DNA of 64,000 nt from NCBI GenBank assembly GCA_900469955.1, contig UBYX01000003.1, positions 451,870 through 515,869 of the forward strand, given 5' to 3'. This document shows, one piece after another, positions 43,395 through 52,980 of the stretch. Below the pieces are notes generated by a model that saw only the letters and a list, made by a program, of their open reading frames with translations, made no database searches and had not been told where the DNA came from. The translations under genes and the position numbers were made by a program. How positions within the stretch are numbered: position 1 is the first letter of the stretch; each line of letters begins with the position of its first letter. This DNA is from Hyphomicrobiales bacterium. Lineage in GTDB: Bacteria; Pseudomonadota; Alphaproteobacteria; Rhizobiales; Rhizobiaceae.

Positions 43395-44690
43395 ATGAGA
43401 CGTGAATTTATAACGACGCCGTTTGGGCGGCGGTCGATGTCGCTTGGCATGTTGGCAAATCAGCATCTGGCGAGCACGATCGAGCCGGGGACGCGGCGAC
43501 ACAAGTGGAAACTCTTTCGATCTGTTTGCGAAGCTCGTAGAGCCCTGGGCATCAGTGATCGGTCCCTTACTGTGCTAGATGCACTCCTGACTTTTTATCC
43601 AGAAGACGAACTGAGCGACGACAGCAGTCTTGTTGTTTTCCCCTCAAACGCACAGCTATCCCTACGGGCGCGGGGAATGACACCCGCAACTCTCCGCAGA
43701 CATCTCACTCTATTGATCGAGGCCGGGCTTATTTTCCGCAAGGATAGCCCCAATGGAAAACGCTATGCGCGGCGTGCCAGGGGCGGGCAGATCAGTGAGG
43801 TTTTTGGTTTTAGTCTCGCGCCTATGCTTGCCAGAGCTTGCGAAATCGATGGCCTTGCAGCCAAAACCATAACAGATCGAGAGACCCTAAGAGCTATCAA
43901 GGAACAGATCAGCATCTGCCGACGCGATGTCTCCAAACTTCTCGCGACAGCCATCGCTGAAGCGCTTCCTGGAGACTGGAATGACCTGCTGGGAGAGTTT
44001 CGCACAATAGTCTCACAAATCCCCCGCAACGCCACTCTCTATGATCTCCTGCCAATCCAGCAACGGATCATCGAACTCCACGAGTCCATCGTCAACGGAT
44101 TGAAGTCGCAAGTAAATCTCGGAATTCTGAGCGGCAATGAGTCCCAAAATGAGCGCCACAAACAGGATTCAAAACCAAACTTCCCTTTTGATTCTGAACC
44201 TTCACGTATCCAAAACCAACTCCCGTCTTCAGATCGGTCAGACCAGAATGCACATCAGGTCCCTGAAGAAACTGGGAGCCCGGTCAGTCATCCGCCATCT
44301 CCAGAAAAAATCACTCTCGATGTGGTCCTCCAAGCATGCCCTCAAATCATCGACTATGCGCCCGCCAGAGCTGTCAGGAGCTGGCGTGATCTCGGCAGCG
44401 CGGCCATGGTTGTCGGTTCAATGCTTGATGTGAGTAGCACCGCTTATGCGAGGGCTTGCGCCGTCATGGGAATTGAAACAACAGCTATTGTTATGGCCTG
44501 TATTCTCGAACGCGCAACGTCCATCAATTCCCCTGGTGGCTATCTACGCGATCTGACCCGCCGATGCGAGCGCCGTCAATTCATCCCAAACCGTATGCTC
44601 TTGTCCCTTTTGAGGGCCCAGGCCAAACCTCGCGTATCCGCTAACGACACTGATGCCCGAGTTAGCTTTCACAAGGAAAACTTATTGTAA
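43395..44690 (+). CDS. repC: RepC, replication initiator
   Basis: A 431-residue RepC initiator. The N-terminal start FITTPFGRRSMSLGMLANQHLA and the winged-helix region (RKWKLFRSVCEARRALGISDRSLTVLDALLTFYP) are family hallmarks; the C-terminal domain (about 300-410) contains APARAVRSWRDLGSAAMVVGSMLDVS, also conserved. In characterised repABC plasmids RepC acts on an origin inside its own gene, and its level is limited by the ctRNA. The central linker (about residues 240-305) is polar, low in complexity and AT-richer. AAGG precedes the ATG. It has its own leader after repB. Confidence 0.96.
   Translation: MRREFITTPFGRRSMSLGMLANQHLASTIEPGTRRHKWKLFRSVCEARRALGISDRSLTVLDALLTFYPEDELSDDSSLVVFPSNAQLSLRARGMTPATLRRHLTLLIEAGLIFRKDSPNGKRYARRARGGQISEVFGFSLAPMLARACEIDGLAAKTITDRETLRAIKEQISICRRDVSKLLATAIAEALPGDWNDLLGEFRTIVSQIPRNATLYDLLPIQQRIIELHESIVNGLKSQVNLGILSGNESQNERHKQDSKPNFPFDSEPSRIQNQLPSSDRSDQNAHQVPEETGSPVSHPPSPEKITLDVVLQACPQIIDYAPARAVRSWRDLGSAAMVVGSMLDVSSTAYARACAVMGIETTAIVMACILERATSINSPGGYLRDLTRRCERRQFIPNRMLLSLLRAQAKPRVSANDTDARVSFHKENLL
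44130..44260. other. oriV: Candidate origin of replication (oriV) inside repC
   Basis: The segment coding for the polar linker of RepC is clearly richer in A and T than its surroundings (for example runs such as CAAAACCAAAC and CTTTTGATT). In p42d-type repABC plasmids the origin lies in such an AT-rich part of repC. Position is by analogy and no iterons were found. Confidence 0.4.
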
Positions 44691-44966
44691 GAGAAGCAAC
44701 GTGTTACCATTTCATGATGGACGTTACGGTACCCACACAAATCACCTGGCAGACTTTCGAAGTTGCCCTGAAAATGACGTGATGAAAGATCGTGTTTGGG
44801 CATGCTCATTCCGTTTCTCTCCGGCGCCAGTGCCGAGGGCGAGCGGAAATAGAGGCAGCCTTTGACAAAATATGTGTGGTGGACACGGCTGCGAGACGTT
44901 GAATAGCAATAGAAATACCGTGGATGCTACACACGGCGATTTCAACGCCTTCAACTTCGAGGACAG

Positions 44967-46287
44967 CTATCGCCCAACCGGCGGCAGCTTACCATATCTC
45001 TCGGTCGCATCGTGTGCTGTAGCCGGCTTGTGCAATACGACGCGGTTTCTTCCGAGGTGTTTGGCCAGATAAAGTGCGGCGTCGGCCTCAGTTTGAAGCT
45101 GTTCCGGTGAAACGCTTCGGTCATTAGCGGGTAGAACTGCCACTCCGATACTGATGGTGACGTAAGGCGACACGCGCGACTTGGGATTGGGAAGAGAGGC
45201 TGCCTCGACACTTGCCCGAATGCGTTCAGCCATCGCAACGGCCTCCTTTTCGTTCGTACCGGGCAGTACCACCAGAAACTCTTCTCCGCCGTAACGAGCA
45301 ACTTGATCGCGACCTCGCCTCACGCTGCTTTGCACGATGCCGGACACCTTCACCAAACACCGGTCACCTTCTGCGTGACCAAGGCTGTCATTCAGGGTTT
45401 TGAAGTCGTCGATGTCACACATCAACATGGCTGTTCCACCTCGGAGTTTCTCTCCATCAATCCAGATGGCAACTAAGTGTTTCCATCATCCAACGGCGAT
45501 TGGCGACACCTGTAAGTGGATCGGTTCTCGCCAGAAGTTCAAGCCGGGAATTTGCATTCGCCAATTCTGCGACGCGACTGCGATCTCGAAGCTCGAGGAG
45601 GAATGTTTTTTGAGCCAGGATCGTCATGGTGCGCCGGGCTACGACCGTCGCCGCGATGCCGCTTGCAAAAAACAATGTCGCCGCCACGGCGCTTCCTGTC
45701 TCCAAGTCAGGGTGCTTCAGCTGAAAAGCAAGATAAAGACCCAGCGCGAGGGCGGCGATGATCACCGTCCAACTAAACGGTACGGCAAAGATGATGATAG
45801 CGGTGATTGCCACGAACAGCATGATGTTCAAATGCCGCTCGTAAAACTCGCCACCTGCACTCACGCCGACTAAGGCAACCGAAAGGAGAATAAAGAACAC
45901 CCCACCGATCAGAGAGGTTCCCTGGATCCAGGCCGAACGTTTTTTTCGCCATACAACGGCATTCATCAGAGCCGCCGGTAGGAGAATGCAGGCGGGCGAA
46001 AGCATCTTCAGCACGACGGCCTTTGGAAGAAGCGCTGCGTTCAGACCTAGCGTCAACACATTGAGCAGAGCCACCCACATCATCCACGCACGAATGACCT
46101 TGGAAGCCTGGGTCCAGAAGCGATCGCGAAACAGCTGTCGAAGCTTGCCGTCGAGCCGAATGTCGCGTGTGCGTCCGGCCAGAAGACGCTCGACTTCGGC
46201 GATAAGCGTAGGATTTTCGGCCTGGAGCGGCATCCGGGTGGACGCGTTGGACCGAGCTTGTGAGGCTGCACTCTCCTGATTGTCCAT
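44967..46287 (-). pseudogene. Membrane diguanylate cyclase split by a frameshift
   Basis: Two adjacent frames make one GGDEF protein. The first (46287 to 45457) has a cytoplasmic N-tail, about six spans, and enters the GGDEF domain at LLARTDPLTGVANRRWMME before a premature stop. The second (45428 to 44967) continues with CDIDDFKTLNDSLGHAEGD, I-site RGRD and the active-site RYGGEEF. Removing one A from the AAA at about 45484-45478 would restore ME-HLVAIWIDGEKLRGGTAMLMCDIDDFK and a 439-residue protein. All catalytic residues survive, so it is either a recent pseudogene or a base-calling error. If restored it should make c-di-GMP with product inhibition. Confidence 0.75.
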
Positions 46288-46477
46288 GGGCGATCATCTA
46301 GAGGAGGATATCCCATAGACAAGAACGAGCGGAGTACTCGCGAAGGCTATGGTTTTTGATCTGTCACCTGCCGGATGACCAGCTACGACAGTGGCCTCAT
46401 CGTTCGTGGTGATAGTACCGTTCTGGTGCACAACGGGAGCTCGGACCGGATATTGACAGTGAGACCGCCAATATGAC

Positions 46478-47110
46478 ATGAATGCTGCCATGAGAACCAG
46501 CGATACATCTCGACCGTCTCCGCGCGAGGAGCTTGCCGCCATCACCGAAAGGCGGATTATGGAGGGTGTGGCAACCCTTTTGCGGCGCGGCAGCGACGTG
46601 ACGTTTGACGCTGTCGCGAAGGAATCCGGCGTTCCACAGCGCACGCTCTATCGGTATTTCGAAAACCGCGAGGCGCTGTTCGGCACGTTCTGGCACTGGG
46701 TGAACGAACTCATTGACGTGCCGGCTCTGCCGACTTCACCTGACGAGGTGGTCGCGCATGTCCCTGCGCTTTTCGAAGCTTTCGACCGGGACGAGCCGCT
46801 GGTGAGGGCGATGATGCACGACCCTCATGGCCGTGCGGTTCGCCGGGTTAACTCCGACGTAAGACGCAAGAAGTTTTCCGAGGCCCTGAGGCCTGTGATC
46901 GACGAACTGCCCCAGTACGAGGCGACACACCTTCTTGCATCGGTGACGGTACTCTGCTCAGCCACGGGCTGGGAATCGATGAAGGACAATTGGCAACTTT
47001 CAGGTGCGGAGGCGGCGCAAGCTGTTCAATGGGCCGTGAAAGAGTTGATCGATGCCGCTCAGGCGCGTGGTCCAATCGAGTTGCGGGTCGAGGAAGAAAA
47101 AACGAGCTGA
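46478..47110 (+). CDS. TetR-family transcriptional regulator
   Basis: A 210-residue TetR regulator. The N-terminal helix-turn-helix is ITERRIMEGVATLLRRGSDVTFDAVAKESGVPQRTLYRYFENREALFGTF (about 21-70), with a ligand-binding helical domain after it. The Shine-Dalgarno is weak; ATG 46490 is an alternative start. It lies 11 bases upstream of a VOC-family gene in the same direction and probably forms an operon with it, so the two are likely functionally linked. Confidence 0.88.
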   Translation: MNAAMRTSDTSRPSPREELAAITERRIMEGVATLLRRGSDVTFDAVAKESGVPQRTLYRYFENREALFGTFWHWVNELIDVPALPTSPDEVVAHVPALFEAFDRDEPLVRAMMHDPHGRAVRRVNSDVRRKKFSEALRPVIDELPQYEATHLLASVTVLCSATGWESMKDNWQLSGAEAAQAVQWAVKELIDAAQARGPIELRVEEEKTS

Positions 47111-47121
47111 GGAGTTCCATC

Positions 47122-47670
47122 ATGATGATTCACCACATGTCGTTCGGCGTTAGCGATCCAGGACGCGTCGCTAACGCCCTTGCCGAGATAACCGGGGCGA
47201 CCGCTATGCGAGCCCCGACGCCGCCATTCCCTCATGGTGCCTGGTTCGTCGTCGCCGGTGACGACCGCGGCTCGTTTCTCGAGATCTTGCCAGCAACGGC
47301 GGTATTCGATCCCGATGCTCCACTTGGACTGAGGCATCGGCCGGCGACCTTTGCACCTGGAAGCGGCCATGTGCTGATCAGCACGACCAAGAGTACGGGA
47401 GAAATCGAAGCGATCGCCAAGCGCGAAGGCTGGCGTTCGCAAGAGGTCGAGACCGGCCTCTTCAAGATCGTGAAGGTTTGGATTGACGGGACGGTTCTGG
47501 TCGAACTCTTCGCGAAAGGGGAGGCGCAACGCTACATTGATACATTCGGGGCGTCAGGAATGTCGACACTGGAAGACCGGCTGCGCGACTTGGAAACCAC
47601 GCTCGGCAGTGCGTTGGCTGAAAAACTGCCGCCGCAGGTGCTGGCTGAGGCGCTCGGCCGACCCGTCTGA
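47122..47670 (+). CDS. VOC-family protein (glyoxalase/dioxygenase-like)
   Basis: A 182-residue protein with a vicinal oxygen chelate-like fold. The N-terminal metal-ligand candidate HHMSFGVSD (about 4-12) and the acidic strand SFLEILPATAVFD (about 52-64) fit the beta-alpha-beta-beta-beta pattern, and LISTTKSTGEIEAIAKREGW marks the second module. The start is ATG 47122, with GAGGAG nearby. The last 35 or so residues form a helical tail outside the fold. Enzyme type cannot be deduced. It is cotranscribed with the TetR gene. Confidence 0.75.
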   Translation: MMIHHMSFGVSDPGRVANALAEITGATAMRAPTPPFPHGAWFVVAGDDRGSFLEILPATAVFDPDAPLGLRHRPATFAPGSGHVLISTTKSTGEIEAIAKREGWRSQEVETGLFKIVKVWIDGTVLVELFAKGEAQRYIDTFGASGMSTLEDRLRDLETTLGSALAEKLPPQVLAEALGRPV

Positions 47671-47746
47671 ACCAGGAAAATAGAGCACACGTCCAAGGAT
47701 GCCGCCTCCCAATCTGAGGCGAGCTTAAACTGGGAGAGTAGTCGGG

Positions 47747-48168
47747 ATGAGAGAGACGAGCAGCACCTGTCGGCTTATTCGTGCTGGTTCGAACTACCAG
47801 GGGAAGCAAGGGCTTTCGTACCTCCATGGCATATCCAAAGAAACAGTGGGTGCGCAGGGGATCTGCTGACCATGCCGCCGGGAGCTCGCGCTAAGCCGCA
47901 CCTGCACGAGCACCACGAGACGGCGATATACGTGCTATCGGGCCAGATCGACGCCTGGTACAGTAAGGAGTTGGAACAACATGTCGCGGCGAATGCCGGC
48001 GACATGTTCTACATCCCGGCCGGGATGGCGCACATGCCGGCCAACTTGACCGATACCCCGGCTTCCGCCATCGTTGCCCGTACGGATCCAAACGAGCAGG
48101 AGAGTGTTCTTCTGCTACCGCATCTTGATGAATTAGGTTCTAAAAAGTGGATTGAGCCTGTTTCATGA
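47747..48168 (+). pseudogene. Cupin-domain protein with a single-base deletion
   Basis: The full frame would be about 140 residues. Reading from ATG 47747 (after GGGAGAG) gives RLIRAGSNYQGKQGLSYLHG to GAQGIC and then TGA at 47867-47869. The next frame continues directly with LTMPPGARAKPHLHEHHETAIYVLSGQ, with the cupin metal residues (His in HLHEHHE, then the GDMFYIPAGMAHMP second motif). One missing base after GGGATCTGC restores GIC-MTMPPG. The intact C-terminal frame alone (47872-48168) holds both cupin motifs, so a short protein may still be made. Confidence 0.72.
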
Positions 48169-48685
48169 GCGGCCGGCCGCAACGTCAATTGAAATCGACC
48201 ATCGAATGGTGTTGCTCGTCGTCGGTCGGCAGCGCATCTATGGATGGTTGTACAGATGCTCCGTCGTGGACGCCTGATGTGCCGGGTACAAACTGGTAAC
48301 TCGAGTTTTCTGGCACCCTTCCTTCCTCTGTCTTTGACTGCCAGGTGGTAGCCTCAACGCATGCTGCCGAATTTCCCCGACAGGCCCCATCCCGATACTA
48401 TGCTTCATGGGGGGACCTACTTGTTTGCAGAGGTATGTCCCGCAGGGCCCGATAGGGGCGAGGACCTTTTTCCAGCCTTCGGTCTATCGGTTTCCACCAT
48501 ACTGTTTTAAAGGCCTAACGCCCTCTTCATTGCAGCTATTTGCTACCCAGCTATGACCGCTGCAATGTTGGTTGTGCTATTTAGACTATTCTCGGCCGCA
48601 CTTACGCAACTTAATCGAGAAATCCACCCGATCCGAGCCATTGTCGCGAAAGTCTAATCTACGACAAGACCAGCGACGAACTGTC
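48169..48685. other. Intergenic region, no gene seen
   Basis: About 517 bases between the cupin and the ABC exporter, which is read towards it. No frame with recognisable sequence, no transposon end and no convincing terminator was found. The divergent gene ends face each other here, so a bidirectional terminator would be expected but was not identified. Confidence 0.4.
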
Positions 48686-50533
48686 CTAAGCGTTGCCGAT
48701 ATATCCGCCGGTCTGGCGCCTCCAGAGCCGGGCGTAGAGCCCGTCCAGCGTAAGCAATTCGTCCGGCGTGCCGACTTCGACGATCCTTCCTTTGTCGAGA
48801 ACGACGATCCGGTCCATGCTATCAATGGTCGAGAGGCGGTGCGCAATCGCGATCACCGTCTTGCCGGTCATCACCTTGGCGAGGTTCTCCTGAATGGCGG
48901 CTTCGGACTCGCTGTCAAGCGCCGACGTCGCCTCGTCGAGTATGAGCATCGGCGCGTTCTTCAGCAACACACGGGCAATGGCAATGCGCTGGCGCTGGCC
49001 GCCTGATAATTTGATGCCGCGATCGCCGACAAAGGCGTCATAGCCAGAGCGTCCCTCGTTGTCGTTGAGTTCAGCGATGAAATCATGCGCATGCGCGGCG
49101 GCGGCGGCGGCCTCGATCTCAGCAGGCGACGCATCTGGCCGGCCGTAACGGATATTGTCCCCCACCGAACGGTGCAGCAACGCGACCTCTTGCGAGATAA
49201 CACCGATGTTTTCGCGCAGGCTCGCCTGGGTGATTTTCCGGATATCCTGGCCATCGATCCGGATCGAACCGCTGTTGAGATCGTAGAAGCGCAGAAGCAG
49301 ATTGACGAGTGTTGTCTTCCCGGCTCCTGACAGGCCGACGAGCCCGACCTTTTCACCGCCACGGACCGTTAGGTCCAGACCGTCGATTACTGGCTTGCCG
49401 CGGCGGTAGGAAAAGCCAATCGCGTCAAAGCGGATCTCGCCGGTTTTCACCTGCAGCGGTTTTGCATTCGCCGCATCCACGATGGTGGGTGGCGTGGTCA
49501 TCACAGGCATGGCGTCGCGAAGCGTGCCAATTGCCTGGAAAATCTGCTGCCCCATGTCGATGAAAGCTCGTGCGTTGCCGGATAGCCGTTGAGTGATGTA
49601 GATCGCGGCGACGAATTCACCGGTCGAGATCGAGGCATTCATCATGCCGTGGAAGCCAATTCCGAGCATGGCAATCCAGAAAAGCCCATTGACGCTGTTG
49701 ATGGTCACGCTTGTTGCCAGATAAATGCGCCGTTCCTGCTGCTGACAGGTGATCGAATCAGAAAAGATCCTGCGCAATGCGCCGGCCTCGCTGTCTTCGG
49801 CGGCAAAATGCTTCACCATCTGCATGTTCGCGTAGAGGTCGGCCATTGCGCCAACCACGAGGCTCTTCTGCCGGGCCGAGAGTTTCGAACGCTCTGAGAA
49901 ATGCGGCACGGCAAGGACGGCGATCACGATGCTGGCGATGATCCAGACGAGCGCGGGCAGCATCAACTGCCATCCCACCGCGGCGAGCAGGACGAGCGAG
50001 CCCAGGAAATGAATGGTGAAATTGGGAATGCTGTAGAATGCGACAACGATTTGCTGCTGCACGGCGGTCGAGACCTGCGATAGGTGCGAGGCCACCTGTC
50101 CAGCGAAGAGATCATGGAAGAAGGCGATATCCTGCCGCTCGACCGCCTTGTGTCCCTGCCACTGGATGGCCAAGGGCAGGCAGACTGCCACGGTTTGTGA
50201 GGAGAGCGTGTTGGTGAGGAAGGACATAAACGGTGAGACGGGAAAGAGCAGCACGGCCATCAGTGCCAGCAGTGACCATTCCTCTGCCAAAAAGATCGCA
50301 GCGCCCTTCGTCGTGACGCCATCGACGATATCCGACAGGCTCCATATCAAAAAAAGATTGATGCCTTCGACGAACATCGAAAAGAGGGCGATGGGGATGA
50401 GCGCATGCCGGAACGTGCGGGCAAAGTGCCACAGCAGCACGAACGGTCCCTTCGAGGGAAGCGGCCGGTAAGGGATGTCGAGAGGGCGGATCAGCGTCTC
50501 GAAGGGGCGGAAAATGCGTTCTGAAAACGACAT
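48686..50533 (-). CDS. Fused ABC exporter (multidrug/lipid type)
   Basis: A 615-residue half transporter with a six-span membrane domain fused to an ATPase. Motifs are Walker A VGLSGAGKTT, Q-loop region VISQEVALLHRSV, signature LSGGQRQR, Walker B MLILDEATSALDSESE and H-loop AIAHRLSTI. The membrane domain starts MSFSERIFRPFETLIRPLDIPYRPLP and shows HDLFAGQVASHLSQVSTAV, as in MsbA-like exporters. ATG 50533 is preferred: upstream residues up to 50644 look unlike the family, although no strong ribosome site decides. It should work as a homodimer. Substrate unknown. Confidence 0.88.
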   Translation of the reverse strand: MSFSERIFRPFETLIRPLDIPYRPLPSKGPFVLLWHFARTFRHALIPIALFSMFVEGINLFLIWSLSDIVDGVTTKGAAIFLAEEWSLLALMAVLLFPVSPFMSFLTNTLSSQTVAVCLPLAIQWQGHKAVERQDIAFFHDLFAGQVASHLSQVSTAVQQQIVVAFYSIPNFTIHFLGSLVLLAAVGWQLMLPALVWIIASIVIAVLAVPHFSERSKLSARQKSLVVGAMADLYANMQMVKHFAAEDSEAGALRRIFSDSITCQQQERRIYLATSVTINSVNGLFWIAMLGIGFHGMMNASISTGEFVAAIYITQRLSGNARAFIDMGQQIFQAIGTLRDAMPVMTTPPTIVDAANAKPLQVKTGEIRFDAIGFSYRRGKPVIDGLDLTVRGGEKVGLVGLSGAGKTTLVNLLLRFYDLNSGSIRIDGQDIRKITQASLRENIGVISQEVALLHRSVGDNIRYGRPDASPAEIEAAAAAAHAHDFIAELNDNEGRSGYDAFVGDRGIKLSGGQRQRIAIARVLLKNAPMLILDEATSALDSESEAAIQENLAKVMTGKTVIAIAHRLSTIDSMDRIVVLDKGRIVEVGTPDELLTLDGLYARLWRRQTGGYIGNA

Positions 50534-50763
50534 GAGGTGAAGGCGCTCGACGATTCTTTGATTCGAGTAGTGTGCAATGGCACTATTCAACCACAGATCA
50601 TTCTCAAGGGGCACCCCTTGAGAATGAGATACCGCTAACGTCAACGTGCGGACTTTTCGTATTGGTTCGAGTACCTTCCCGCATCATTTGGCCGGCGGGA
50701 TTGCCTTATGTGGCTTTTTTAGACAAGCGTCTGGCGGACTTGAAGCGCTGAGGCGACCTGAAC

Positions 50764-51513
50764 ATGTACGATATTCTTCTTCTTTTTCTGGCCGGCTTGT
50801 TGGCAGGCAGCATGAATGCGTTGGCGGGTGGCGGTTCGTTCGTCTCCCTGCCTGCGCTGATATCGGTCGGAGTGCCGTCGGTTGCCGCAAACGCGACAAG
50901 CACTTTAGCCTTGTTCCCGGGCGGGTTGGCGAGTTCGTGGGTCTACCGTGATGGGATTGGGAGTGTGTGCGGTATCAATGTCATCGCCATTACTATCGTA
51001 ACAGTGTTGGGTGGTGTGGCCGGTAGTGTTTTATTGCTTCTAACACCATCCAGGATCTTCGATGGAATCCTGCCATGGCTTTTGCTCGTGGCGACATCAA
51101 TGCTGGCTGCGGGGCCAAGGCTCAGCGCTAAGCTTCAGATGCAGGCAGGTGCGAGTGTACTTACCTTCGCGACTGTTCAGTTCTTTCTCGGTCTCTACGG
51201 CGGCTATTTCGGCGGCGCGGTGGGCCTCATGATGCTCGCGGCATGGAGCGTGCTCGGCGGCGGGGAAATCAAGACCCTGAATCCGACAAGAATGGTGATG
51301 GTAACTGCCGCAAACGCGGTCGCCGTCGTTGTCTTTATGCTGGCCGGAGCAATCGTTTGGCAACAGTGCATTTCCATGACGTTCGGAGCCGTTATCGGCG
51401 GGTGGATCGGCGCGCATTTGGGACGCCGGCTGCCATCATCGATCGTCCGGGTGCTAACGCTCGCCGTTGCTTTTTTTACGACCGCAGTGTTCTTTTCGCG
51501 AGCTTATCTTTGA
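50764..51513 (+). CDS. TauE/SafE-family anion exporter
   Basis: A 249-residue integral membrane protein with about eight predicted spans. The two TauE/SafE repeats are marked by LLAGSMNALAGGGSFVSLPALISVGVPSVAANATSTLALFPGGLASSW (about 11-58) and LGLYGGYFGGAVGLMMLAAWSVLG followed by LNPTRMVMVTAANAVAVVVF. Members export sulfite, sulfonates or related small anions. It is monocistronic in orientation with the downstream oxidoreductase after a 200-base gap. Confidence 0.88.
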   Translation: MYDILLLFLAGLLAGSMNALAGGGSFVSLPALISVGVPSVAANATSTLALFPGGLASSWVYRDGIGSVCGINVIAITIVTVLGGVAGSVLLLLTPSRIFDGILPWLLLVATSMLAAGPRLSAKLQMQAGASVLTFATVQFFLGLYGGYFGGAVGLMMLAAWSVLGGGEIKTLNPTRMVMVTAANAVAVVVFMLAGAIVWQQCISMTFGAVIGGWIGAHLGRRLPSSIVRVLTLAVAFFTTAVFFSRAYL

Positions 51514-51713
51514 GCGGGATCCGGCACCCTCGAGCAACATGAGGAACTTAAACCCAACCGACTGAAGACGCGGGTGCCAATTGGAAGCGCCCTGGAGGAC
51601 GCTTTTGCCAATGAAGGTGATCGACGCGCTCTTCCGTTCCGCAGTCAGCGGTCGTTGGGAGGAGCCTTTACCGCTTCGTCATTCCGCATGATAAACGATT
51701 GGGAGAGAACCTA

Positions 51714-52837
51714 ATGATTGACAACATCATCTCTTCGGCCGTCGTCATTGGCGCCGGTATCTTCGGCGTCTCCACTGGTGTCCAGCTTGCGCGTCGTGGT
51801 ATTCGCGTCACCATCCTCAATGATGGCCCACCGGCGAACGGCGCTTCCGGACGCTCGCTTTCGTGGCTGAATTCGGCGAGAATGCGCTCGGAGCCCTATC
51901 ATCGTTTGCGAATGGCCGGTATCGACCGCTACCGTACGCTTTTCGCCCAGAACCCGGCCAGCAATTGGCTTCGCTTCGACGGCGGCTTGACCTGGGATGC
52001 CGACGGCGCAGACAACGAGATCGACGTTGCCTATCGCCACGAAGTCTCGCTTGGCTATGACGCCCAATGGCTTTCCGCGAAGGAGGTTGTCCGTGTTACG
52101 CCCGGTGTGGACGCGCGTGCGATCACGCAGCAGGGTGCAATCTTTAATGCCGGTGAAGGCTGGGTCGATCTGCCGGCGCTGATTAGCGCGCTCGCCGAGG
52201 AGTTTCTAACACTTGGCGGGGTGCTGCTGACGGATCGGGGCCCGGCGCGAACAGTCATAGAAGGTGGCCGGGCCATCGGTGCGGAGACTTCGACTGGTGA
52301 CCGTTTCCAGGCCGAAGCCGTTATGCTGGCAACCGGCCCCGCTGTGCCAAAAATGGCGGCGGAAAATGGGCTGATCATCGGCGATGGAACACCGGTTTCG
52401 CTTCTCGTGCAGACCGAGCCGTTTGATCACCCATTGCGGGCGGTCCTCAACACGCCGCGCGTCGCGGTCCGCCCGGCGCCGGGCGGTAGGTTTTCGATCG
52501 ACGCCGACTGGGCTGCGAATGAAGGAGTAAAGGCACGCGCAGATGGCGGCTATGATATCGAAGTGACTGTCGTTGATGCCCTTTTGGCCGAGGCCTCCAA
52601 GGTCTTGGAGGGCAATCCCAAGCTCAAAGCCTCCTTTGTCGGCGTCGGCGGCAAGCCGATCCCCGGAGACGGTGAGCCGGTCATCGGCGCCGTCAAGCCA
52701 TCCCCGGTTACTACGTCGCCTTCAGCCACAGCGAGGCGACCCTTGGCTTCATCGTCGGGGAACTGCTGGCGCACGAGATAGTGACAGGCGCCTTGCATCC
52801 GATGCTGGCGACTTTCAGACCAGAACGTTTCGCTTAG
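51714..52837 (+). pseudogene. DAO-family FAD oxidoreductase with terminal frameshift
   Basis: From ATG 51714 (GGGAGAG upstream) the protein has the Rossmann FAD motif AVVIGAGIFGVSTGVQLARRG, then GASGRSLSWLN and the C-terminal VGGKPIPGDGEPVIGAV. At about 52697 the frame shifts. The correct family ending, IPGYYVAFSHSEATLGFIVGELLAHEIVTGALHPMLATFRPERFA, continues in the next frame to TAG 52835-52837. Adding one base in the CC of AAGCCATCC restores KPIPGYY and gives 374 residues. The unshifted frame ends at 52781 with unrelated residues. It lies just upstream of the LacI gene of the frl-like locus and might have belonged to it. Confidence 0.75.
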
Positions 52838-52980
52838 AAAGTATTGAGGTCGGCCCCTTTCTGGACGGCGGGGCGGCATTTCAATTGGCCCGCTTTCGAT
52901 TGTGGCAGGCTATGCGAAGCCGCGGCCCGAAGCTACAAGGGAGCTCGTGTGGATTCCTGTTTGTAGGGTCAAGGGGTGAC

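Noticed and set aside
44691..44760. Imperfect inverted repeat after repC as a terminator
   Set aside because: The arms (GTGTTACC and GGTACCCACAC) pair poorly and no T-run follows.
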